Positions 9,433 through 16,606 of a stretch of 36,579 nucleotides of DNA are shown piece after piece. The notes beneath the pieces were generated by a model. It was not told where the DNA came from and searched no databases. It saw only the letters and a program-made list of their open reading frames with translations. Source of the stretch: Salisapilia sapeloensis. Taxonomy: Eukaryota; Oomycota; Peronosporomycetes; Peronosporales; Salisapiliaceae. Within the stretch, counting starts at the first letter, position 1, and every line of letters begins with the position of its first letter. Position numbers and translations under genes: made by a program. The DNA lies in NCBI GenBank assembly GCA_023334545.1, contig JAADVB010000196.1, positions 1-36,579 of the forward strand. The letters run 5' to 3'.

Positions 9433-9772
9433 ATGGACAGCGTAGTAGAAGGGGTATCCTGGTGGCAACATTCAAGCACGCTTTCGCACGCACCCACGAT
9501 CGCATGCGTCTGGGATGAACGCGTCGGAAAAGAAGGATCAGAAAATCTGGTCATTGAACTAAGGATGCGTATTCTACTTTCGCCCTAAATCTTGTCGTAT
9601 TGTGACTCTTGTCGGCTTCAATCGTGCAAGGTACGACAAAGTTGACAAGCAACTGAGAGCCGGAGGAGATCGAAGCAGCAGACAGTTGCTCGAAGTTTCC
9701 ACAATTGTATCTGGAAAGATACGTCTCCAGATACAGGTCGAGGTGACTGTTTCGTTAGTATCTTGGCGTTAG
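9433..9772 (+). CDS. Possible small two-exon gene, unknown function
   Basis: Exon 1 9433-9568 and exon 2 9642-9772, joined by a 73-nt intron (GTATTC...AAAG) in phase 1, give 88 residues starting MDSVVEGVSWWQHSS. Codon use is strongly purine-first in both exons, and an Inr-like motif lies upstream. Against it: an ATG frame of 73 codons on the opposite strand (9554-9333) also looks passable, and a third exon may follow. The gene would end 73 bp before the convergent stop of XRCC3. No family recognised. Confidence 0.35.
9707..9734. repeat. Small inverted repeat (9-bp arms)
   Basis: GTATCTGGA and TCCAGATAC are separated by 10 bases. They lie inside exon 2 of the tentative gene. The role is unknown, and chance is possible. 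Confidence 0.6.
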
Positions 9773-9844
9773 AGTAGATAGGACGAAGCAGAAACAAGTA
9801 CAAAGACGGGATGCACATATATCACATAGCAATAGAGATATATT

Positions 9845-10917
9845 CTAGGAAGGAAAAGAAGATGCTGCAATTCCTCCTGCTGCGATCGTAAACGAGACTT
9901 TGTTCGGTGCAAGATACGGTGACTTTTTCACCTCCAACCATCGTTTCGAGTCGTCATATCCGTCACGATAGAGCATGAATCTGGCATATAGAAGCATATA
10001 TGAGAAAATATTCTACACATATATGTTATTACTAGTAACCTTTGATTAATGCAATTCGCCCACGATAGACCCAATGCTGGTTTATACGGACTACTGCTTT
10101 GGAAGGCAGACGTCATATCAACGGTATTGTCTTGAACGTTGCCCGTGACTTGATTCGTGAGTACGAAAATGACGTTGTATTGATGTCCAAGGATACGCAT
10201 GCAGTTTGCAAGGTGAAACATGAGCTGTGACCGATCGGTGGCTTGCTACATGGTCAAGGATCAATGACAGTCCTTACTACGAGTGCAGTGGATGGCTACT
10301 TTGACAGTTGTCGTGGATTCTAGTCGAAGTACAGCGGCAATGCTGTCGATCACCACCAACTTTGTGTTCTGCTCTTCTAGTAGTGCTGGAAGGCGATTTT
10401 GCTAAATAAATATACCTCGATCACGTTAGACAATGCAACGTCACCAGAGCACTGTTGAGGAAACAAGTTATACCAAAACATTGATCAAGTCATCCGCTTC
10501 ATAGAGCTGTTCAATAAAAATGTTATCGAGTAAAGACTTTGCTCGGTCGGCGACTGAACGCTCTTGGGTAATGTCCTGATGCCGAACGCGTTTGCCAAGC
10601 ACCGAGTCAATGTGTCCGTATCTTGTAACGAACGTATGGGAAAGTTCACGAAGGCGCTTGACAGCACCCAGTCCTTCCGTGCAGATGTAACAAGCAGTTC
10701 CATCGAGCCCACCTAACTCTATCGGCAATGCACTTTGCAGCAATAGCTGTAGACATAGCTGGGTTTTGCCAGCGGAGGCTTCGCCGCAAATTTCCGACAC
10801 GAGCGCACTCCGAAGTCCACCTTGCAGCAGTTCATCGATTGTATCGACACCTGTGCTAAGAACCTTTGTGTCTGTACTACAGGACTGGAGTAGATCCAGC
10901 GCTGTCTTCATGGGCAT
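9845..10917 (-). CDS. XRCC3: XRCC3-type RAD51 paralogue, four exons
   Basis: Exons (minus strand): 10917-10474, 10401-10300, 10245-10040 and 9980-9845, with introns of 72, 54 and 59 nt. All phases agree, giving 295 residues. Walker A is GEASAGKT (45-52) and Walker B is LVVID (163-167). The segments GGLDGTACYICTEGLGAVKR, IFIEQLYEADDLI, FVLTNQVTG and PALGLSWAN line up with XRCC3 better than with RAD51 or DMC1. XRCC3 works with RAD51C in strand exchange and Holliday-junction processing. The first ATG gives a protein lacking the roughly 60-residue N-terminal domain of animal XRCC3; the frame stays open upstream to about 10965 without an ATG, so a further 5' exon is possible. Confidence 0.82.
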
Positions 10918-10990
10918 CTCGATCGCTCCTCGGATCGATTCAAGATTTATTTGTGCATTTACCAACTAAGTATGGACAATTTATGTTTGT

Positions 10991-11308
10991 TTAGCGTAGT
11001 ACACGTCCTGTGTATATGCCATACGGATGACTGGTGTCTGTGTATCGTAGCTTTTGAGGTGTTACAGTAGCTCCATTTACGATTTGGACTGGCTGACCGG
11101 AAGTAGACGGTCAGAATGCTGAAAAGGAGGTGATGCCTATCCTGAGGGGCTGATTGCTGAAGTGATCGACAACTTTTAAAGTCCAGCAACGCTGGCCTGA
11201 TCCTTTTACGTGTATACTCTGCAGTACAATCTGCCACAGGAGGTGCTGTGAACCTAGTTCCGTTAGCACCTTACTGCTATTGGCTGCAAATATAAAGCGG
11301 TTGTTCAT
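10991..11308 (-). CDS. Possible small gene with an intron or an in-frame stop
   Basis: ATG at 11308 (MNNRFIFAANSSK...) opens 65 codons to a TGA. The same frame resumes with gene-like codons (PVQIVNGATVTPQKLRY...) to a TAA at 10991. An 80-nt GT-AG intron starting at GTTGTC in the codons after WTLK and ending ...CCGGTCAG would remove the TGA in phase 0, but the donor is weak. The stop is 74 bp upstream of the first in-frame ATG region of XRCC3, same strand. Unknown family; real gene or relic both possible. Confidence 0.3.
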
Positions 11309-11636
11309 GATAGGAACCCTTCGCTTGAAAACTCATCTTGCAAGGAGCCAATTGCAACCCACATTCTCTTTTTCTTTTCTTTCGTAGTTGTATAAGATAA
11401 ATCGAAAAGTATGAGACGGAGGAATTTCTTAATGCCTACCGCTTGTGCGTGGCAGAGTAGTCTTGTGTCCGCCCTTCATCCGGATCGCAGCCACCGTTCG
11501 CGATATTGCTGCCTTGGACAAAGCATAGTCACATCTTATGATACCTTCTGCTCATCACATTGTCCCAGCCCCCATGTATCCGCGGCCACCTGTATTGCTA
11601 GCTACATGAATAATGAATCGTACTTGTATTGTAATC
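11309..11636. other. Intergenic, no clear gene
   Basis: A 133-codon plus-strand frame from 11411 crosses this stretch into the next entry, but its His/Cys/Ser-rich product and irregular codon use do not look like a real protein. Confidence 0.4.
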
Positions 11637-11817
11637 ATGCCTTCCTCCTCGTTGCTCGCATCCACGCCCATCGTTTTTGCCTGGGACACCGTCGTCACCC
11701 TGCAAAGCATATTCGTCCGAAAAAACGACTAGCCAATACGCCCGTGTGCTTCCTGTCAAACAATTGCGCGAGCGACGGCATGACAATGCCCATCCATCTG
11801 TCCTCTGCCTGAATTGA
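11637..11817 (+). pseudogene. Small coding-like ORF interrupted at an A6 run
   Basis: From ATG 11637 the frame reads MPSSSLLASTPIVFAWDTVV... to a TAG at 11730. At the run of six A (11720-11725) the good codon pattern moves to the +1 frame and continues for about 30 codons to a TGA at 11815. Either a homopolymer error, a real frameshift in a decaying gene, or coincidence. No family recognised. Confidence 0.25.
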
Positions 11818-11879
11818 TGTCGTTTTCGCGTACTTAAACTGCTGTTCGCTAGCTAGAAGGGGTTCGCCATCTCCTTTCG

Positions 11880-11897
11880 GCCCATTTTCACTTTGGC
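11880..11897 (+). promoter_or_regulatory. Candidate Inr/FPR core promoter of the kinase gene
   Basis: GCCCATTTTCACTTTGGC resembles the joined Inr and flanking element of oomycete promoters. It is followed by a pyrimidine-rich leader and lies about 200 bp upstream of the kinase ATG at 12084. Identified by eye. Confidence 0.45.
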
Positions 11898-12083
11898 CAG
11901 TTTTCCTCGAGCTTCAATCGATCTTTTCGTTCTTTCTATCAGTCGACCGTCTCTCGACGACACCTCTCCCTCGACGACTGTCTTGCCAATTTACGATCGT
12001 CCTACTCGAATAACTAGTTCGCATATACTTCGCCCACACAAAGGCACACGATAGTACTATTAACACGCGCGAGGAGAAAGAAC

Positions 12084-13871
12084 ATGGCTTCTCGACCACA
12101 AATGACGCTCGAACCGGAGGCGCCGCTCGCAGTCGACGTCACGGTCGCGCCGGCACGCACGGCTATCATCCGCATGACCGAACCCAGCGGTAGCGTCCTG
12201 CTTCACCTCACGCCGGACGTGTCGAGCGTCCCGGCACTCATCCAGCGCTTCCATGAACACGCCTTCTCCAGTCCGTACGCATCGTATGCCACGAAAGCCG
12301 TCCTGCTTCGCATCCAGGCGAGTCCCAAGGACGGCGCAGCTTATGAATCGCACCTCGAGGACCTCTCGACCCTCACGGACGGAGAGGTATTGCTGTACAA
12401 ACCTTGTCCAGAGCTGCGCCATCTCCTCGACCAAGGGTGCATCACCCCCATCCTGTCCTCCACTCGTCCGACCATGTCGCCATCCAACTCACCCAGTCTC
12501 AAACGCAAAGGGAGGGCATCGTCCGTCACGAGCAACGCCGAGCGCGTGCATCGGTACGACGCATTGCTAGCCAAGATCCCATTATCAACGCAAGAAAAGG
12601 AGCTCGTGGAGAGTCTATTGCTTATCGGGGATGAACAAATCGTGGATGCCATGGAACAGTACAGCGTCTCGATGGAAGTAGCCGACGTGAAGCGAGCTCT
12701 GCGTCGTCAAAAGACCCCGTTGGAGCATCTATCGCATGACTTTCAGTCGTTAGAGATGCATTCGAACGACAATCCGTTCATCTCGGCTGAGCCGATGGAG
12801 ACCAAAGACACGGGTGACTCGACGACGGCAGGGAGACCGTCGTTGAGTATGCGAAGGACGAGCTCGACTTCATCTTCTGGACCGCCATTGCAGTCGATCC
12901 AAGAGACGTCCGGTCGAGGCGCCTTGTCCTTGGACGGACTCGACACATCGTTCGACACGGCGACTCCGTCTTTCTTCTCCCTCAAGCAGCTCTTGGATCA
13001 AGTACCTGTCCAAGAAGATTTCTACGCTCGATATCAAGTCGGGAACGTCCTTGGTGCAGGTAAATTCAGTGTCGTAAAAGCTTGTACGCGCCTCTCGGAC
13101 AATTATGAATTGGCTGTAAAAGTCGTGGACAAAGCCAAAGTGATGGAACTACGTTTTTTAAAGCGCGAGTTGGAGATTCTGCATTCTCTACGACACGACG
13201 GAATCGTCCAACTCGTCGAAGTGTTGGAAGACGCGTATCAGCTATATATCGTACTGGAAAAGTGCCACAAGGAACTGTTTGAAGTGATTGACAAGGAAGG
13301 GCCATTGGACGAACAAGTCGCGAAGAAGATTGTACGAAACCTACTTATTACCGTCGCGTACTTGCATAAGCAGTTGATTGTCCATCGAGATGTGAAGCCT
13401 GAGAACATTCTCTTGTTCGGAGATGATGTGAGTGAAATTAAACTGACCGACTTTGGCATTGCCAGAAGGCTCGATGGCGCCGGGAACAACTGGACATTGA
13501 CGCCGCACGAAGGGCTGTCAAACAACGGGCACGACCCGAACCTGTCGTTCCAGGCCGTCCGCAATCGCGTCGCGAGAGCGCACACCAAGTGCGGTAGTCG
13601 AGACTACGTCGCGCCGGAAGTCATGAGTGGGAAAGGGTATGGGATGGAAGCAGACCTGTACAGTGTTGGTGTCGTCACGTATGTCCTTTTAAGTGGTTGC
13701 GCCCCCGTCTTCGTGCCGGATCAGGACGGCAGTCGGCGACTCTTCTTCGCCGAAGACCTGTGGGCCAGAGTGTCGGACGACGGGAAAGCATTTATTCAAG
13801 CCTTATTGGTCCATGATCCGGAAGAGCGGCTAGCGGCTGCCGACGCGCTGGAACATGCGTGGTTAGCATAA
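12084..13871 (+). CDS. Ser/Thr protein kinase, CAMK-like, with long N-terminal region
   Basis: Single exon, 595 residues. The kinase domain fills about 317-594: glycine loop GAGKFSVV (324-331), K346 in AVKVV, HRDVKPEN (434-441), DFG (456-458) and APE (510-512), so all catalytic residues are present. Sequence style suggests the CAMK group. Residues 1-315 hold an ordered N-terminal part (about 25-120) and a Ser/Thr-rich linker, neither of which I recognise. Odd: between DFG and APE there are about 50 residues, some 25 more than usual, containing an Asn/Gly/His-rich insert (about 464-495). No EF-hands, so not a CDPK. The stop is 78 bp from the convergent stop of the eIF4E gene. Confidence 0.85.
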   Translation: MASRPQMTLEPEAPLAVDVTVAPARTAIIRMTEPSGSVLLHLTPDVSSVPALIQRFHEHAFSSPYASYATKAVLLRIQASPKDGAAYESHLEDLSTLTDGEVLLYKPCPELRHLLDQGCITPILSSTRPTMSPSNSPSLKRKGRASSVTSNAERVHRYDALLAKIPLSTQEKELVESLLLIGDEQIVDAMEQYSVSMEVADVKRALRRQKTPLEHLSHDFQSLEMHSNDNPFISAEPMETKDTGDSTTAGRPSLSMRRTSSTSSSGPPLQSIQETSGRGALSLDGLDTSFDTATPSFFSLKQLLDQVPVQEDFYARYQVGNVLGAGKFSVVKACTRLSDNYELAVKVVDKAKVMELRFLKRELEILHSLRHDGIVQLVEVLEDAYQLYIVLEKCHKELFEVIDKEGPLDEQVAKKIVRNLLITVAYLHKQLIVHRDVKPENILLFGDDVSEIKLTDFGIARRLDGAGNNWTLTPHEGLSNNGHDPNLSFQAVRNRVARAHTKCGSRDYVAPEVMSGKGYGMEADLYSVGVVTYVLLSGCAPVFVPDQDGSRRLFFAEDLWARVSDDGKAFIQALLVHDPEERLAAADALEHAWLA

Positions 13872-13949
13872 CACAAGAGTATGAACAAGACATCACTGGA
13901 TTGCCACAATCGTTCTTTATCGCATTTCTCTCTTTCTCTTTCTTTCGCC

Positions 13950-14537
13950 TTAGTGCGGCTTGTGCATAAACTGCGTCGGCACCCACTTGTCGCCCGGATT
14001 GTCCTCGTTCATAACGTCCATGACTCGGGTTCGGATTTCATCCGCGCGAGCACGATCCGTCGAACGTAGCCAGATTTCATACCGGAACTGGTTCCCAGGT
14101 TCCTTCCGATCGCGACGGTTCTTGTGGATCACACGAACGCCAGTGATCTCGTCACCAGGGTCGATCGTCTCCCCGATGGCTCCTAGCACTAGACGTAGCC
14201 AATATTCGTCCAACTGCTCGCCCTTGACCTCCTTCCGGACAGACCATTCGGCACCCTTCTTGTTCTCCTGGTCTTCCCACTCGGGTGTGATGCCGTCTTT
14301 GAAGATGGCGTACGACTCGACTGTGCGATCCGCCATCTTCTTGCGCGTATATCCGTCGAACAAGGCCTGACTTGGCGTCGGGATGTGCTGATAATAGGCC
14401 CAGAACTGCTCGACAGAACGGAATGTCCCGAGCTTCCGAAGCTTATCTGCGTAAGATTGACCTTTGCCTACTTCACGCAGTTCCCAGATCGACCACGCCG
14501 TCTGGAGAGCATGCTCCTCCTCTGCGCTCCCGACCAT
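13950..14537 (-). CDS. EIF4E2: eIF4E family, class II (4EHP/nCBP-like) cap-binding protein
   Basis: Single exon, 195 residues. The fold signatures are clear: SVEQFWAYYQHI (41-52), FKDGITPEWED (79-89) and FRYEIW (151-156). The first cap-stacking Trp of eIF4E is replaced by Tyr (QSY, Y29), as in 4EHP, and the following GTFRSVEQFW matches 4EHP closely. The second (W87) and third (W156) cap-contact Trp are kept. Class II members bind the mRNA cap but usually repress or fine-tune translation because they bind eIF4G poorly. A basic 10-residue insert (about 63-72) precedes the W87 region. It is divergent from the fusion gene at 14654 with only 116 bp between the two starts. Confidence 0.88.
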   Translation of the reverse strand: MVGSAEEEHALQTAWSIWELREVGKGQSYADKLRKLGTFRSVEQFWAYYQHIPTPSQALFDGYTRKKMADRTVESYAIFKDGITPEWEDQENKKGAEWSVRKEVKGEQLDEYWLRLVLGAIGETIDPGDEITGVRVIHKNRRDRKEPGNQFRYEIWLRSTDRARADEIRTRVMDVMNEDNPGDKWVPTQFMHKPH

Positions 14538-14620
14538 CTTCCGATTCGTGTTTTGTTGTCGGACGGTGCTTTTATGGATCAGCCTTTAATGTCTCGATTT
14601 AAAAACGCAAGTGAGCTCGT

Positions 14621-14646
14621 CAAGATGGTACCGAGGAGGTACCTTG
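14621..14646. promoter_or_regulatory. Imperfect palindrome in the divergent eIF4E/fusion promoter
   Basis: Two GGTACC hexamers flank GAGGA, extended by CAAG on the left and TTG on the right, with two extra bases in the left arm. It ends 8 bp before the ATG at 14654, so in that mRNA it would be a hairpin just upstream of the start. As DNA it could be a dimer-binding operator serving both genes. Function inferred only from position and symmetry. Confidence 0.4.
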
Positions 14647-14653
14647 AGTCGAG

Positions 14654-16606
14654 ATGACTAGACGCGTGGTCTCTTTGCTCCCATCAGCGACAGAGAACGT
14701 GTGCAAGCTTATTAGTCTTGCTGGGCCAGCTTCAAGAGCGCAGTTTGTCGGCAGGTCGCACGAATGCGATTATCCTGATACGTTGGAGGTGCAAAGGCTG
14801 CCTGTATTGACAGCTCCACGAACGCAATTTAATGGCTCGCGTAGTACGCATGACCAAGTCCAGAAGGTTTTAGGCGAACAAGCGTCTTCTTTGTACTATC
14901 TAGATGCAGACAAACTGGTAGAATTGCAGCCGGACCTTATATTAACGCAGTCTTCATGTCGAGTTTGTTCCATCGACTTGGCCTCTGTTACCAAGGCTGC
15001 TGATTCCGTGCAGCATGACGGCAATACTGTTCATACGACTCCCATTCTAGCTCTGGACCCAAAATCACTGAACGATGTACTGTTCGATCAGTTCATCCAG
15101 ATCGGTCGAGCGCTTGAACTAGATAAAGAAGCAGAGAAGCTGGTGGGAGACCATCGACAGGAACTTGATCGCTTGAAAGCGCTTGCAGACAGTGTCGAAC
15201 GAAAGCGCAAGAAGCGTGTGTTGGTCGTCGATTGGCTTGATCCTCTGTTTGTTGGCTCAAGTCGGTGGGTACAGGAAATGCTGTTGCTTGCTGGAGCAGA
15301 TATAGTAACTCGAGATCAAGTCGGGAAGGATACGATAGACATCGTAGTCATTGCGTTATGTGGCCTGTCGTTAGAAGAGACACAAGATGAGATCCAGAGT
15401 GGTCGAATCGGAAACTGGTGGAATGAAATCTTGGATAAACAGTCCAATCGACCAGACGTTTATCTTGTCGATGGCACTGCCATGTTCACTCGACCAACGA
15501 GTCGTCTACTCATCGCTCTCGAGTGGCTGGTACATATCATAAACAACATACCTGGTGCATGTATAGAGGAAGGGAGTACCTTTCCATACGTGAGTATTCC
15601 AATGGACACTATTCGTGCTCAAGACAAGAAAAAATCGATGGAAGAAGAAATCGTAGAAATCGAACGACTGCATGAAGCTGCTTGTTCTAATCAAGAGGCA
15701 ATGTACACTGATCCAAAGACAGGCTATTCAGTTCTCACTGCCCACTTCCTCCGTGAACGACAAACATGTTGTGGCAATCGATGCCGGCATTGTCCCTATG
15801 GTCACGTGAATGTCAAAGACGCCTCCAAGCGAGCTAATTCATTGCAGACGAATGTGATAATTCATCCCGGCAAGGGCCGACAGAAACACAGTGGACGTAT
15901 TGGCGGTGAGAAGCTCTGGCCGGCAGATGTCACTGATAGGTCAGCAAACGATGACCTTCTCGTTGTCTTTTGGAGTGGTGGGAAAGACTCTTTCTTAGCG
16001 CTTCGTGCAATGTATGATCAGTATGCAGAAAAAGCAAGAGGGATGCCACAGGTAGTCTTGCTTTCGACAGTCAATCCGACGGATAGCGTTGTCCCAGTAC
16101 AGAACATACCACTTGAAACGTTGGTAGATCAAGCCACAGCAATGGAACTACCTCTCTATATTGTACCAGTCGGCATGGACACTACGTACGCTCCTAAAGT
16201 ACGCCAAGCACTTGCGGAGCTACCGGAAAAACTAGCGAAGAATAATAGGAAGAAAATTACTAGTCTTGTCTTTGGTGATCTACACTTGGCAGACATTCGA
16301 ACGTGGCGAGAGGATACGTTCAGCGCAGACTACAATCTCCTTTTCCCCTTATGGAAAAAAGAGTACAAGACAGAGCTACTTCCATCGTTCGAACGTCTCT
16401 GTGCTCAAGTCGATGCCAAAGTCAGTTTGTCTGCAATTGACAATGATTTGATGCGCGTAGAGGGATGGAAAGTTGGAGATGTGTACGACTGGAAACTCGT
16501 GCAAGAAATGAATAACGAGGTAGAAACACAAGTAGACATCATGGGGGAATGTGGCGAGTTCCATACGTGTATTCTCTTGCCAGGCATGAAAGACTATTCG
16601 ATTTAA
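14654..16606 (+). CDS. BtuF-like / DUF5522 / DUF71 (Dph6-like PP-loop) fusion protein
   Basis: Single exon, 650 residues, no signal peptide. Residues 1-300 match the cobalamin-binding BtuF-like family (VSLLPSATE 6-14, VGRSHECDYP 32-41, TQSSCRVCSI 98-107). Residues about 335-390 are a DUF5522 domain, as in human C1orf53, with the cysteine motif CCGNRCRHCPYG (372-383). Residues about 434-648 are an ATP-pyrophosphatase of the DUF71/Dph6 type: SGGKDS (441-446), a conserved VFGDLHLADIR, and GECGEFHT near the end (Dph6 has a similar GEGGEY). Dph6 amidates diphthine on eEF2; bacterial DUF71 relatives have been predicted, from gene neighbourhoods, to act in B12 salvage. The BtuF-like partner favours the second role here. 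Likely cytosolic. The stop codon lies in a TTAA shared with the gene on the other strand. Confidence 0.85.
   Translation: MTRRVVSLLPSATENVCKLISLAGPASRAQFVGRSHECDYPDTLEVQRLPVLTAPRTQFNGSRSTHDQVQKVLGEQASSLYYLDADKLVELQPDLILTQSSCRVCSIDLASVTKAADSVQHDGNTVHTTPILALDPKSLNDVLFDQFIQIGRALELDKEAEKLVGDHRQELDRLKALADSVERKRKKRVLVVDWLDPLFVGSSRWVQEMLLLAGADIVTRDQVGKDTIDIVVIALCGLSLEETQDEIQSGRIGNWWNEILDKQSNRPDVYLVDGTAMFTRPTSRLLIALEWLVHIINNIPGACIEEGSTFPYVSIPMDTIRAQDKKKSMEEEIVEIERLHEAACSNQEAMYTDPKTGYSVLTAHFLRERQTCCGNRCRHCPYGHVNVKDASKRANSLQTNVIIHPGKGRQKHSGRIGGEKLWPADVTDRSANDDLLVVFWSGGKDSFLALRAMYDQYAEKARGMPQVVLLSTVNPTDSVVPVQNIPLETLVDQATAMELPLYIVPVGMDTTYAPKVRQALAELPEKLAKNNRKKITSLVFGDLHLADIRTWREDTFSADYNLLFPLWKKEYKTELLPSFERLCAQVDAKVSLSAIDNDLMRVEGWKVGDVYDWKLVQEMNNEVETQVDIMGECGEFHTCILLPGMKDYSI

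Noticed and set aside
9333-9554. Minus-strand ORF of 73 codons from ATG 9554
   Set aside because: It is the shadow of a plus-strand block with stronger purine-first codon use and an Inr-like motif; not fully excluded.
10452-10473. A 22-nt intron in XRCC3 plus a small extra exon
   Set aside because: A single 72-nt intron (10402-10473) gives the alignment expected for XRCC3 and matches other intron sizes.
11719-11725. Programmed -1 frameshift at A-AAA-AAC
   Set aside because: The good codon pattern continues in the +1 frame, not the -1 frame, and no downstream structure was evident.
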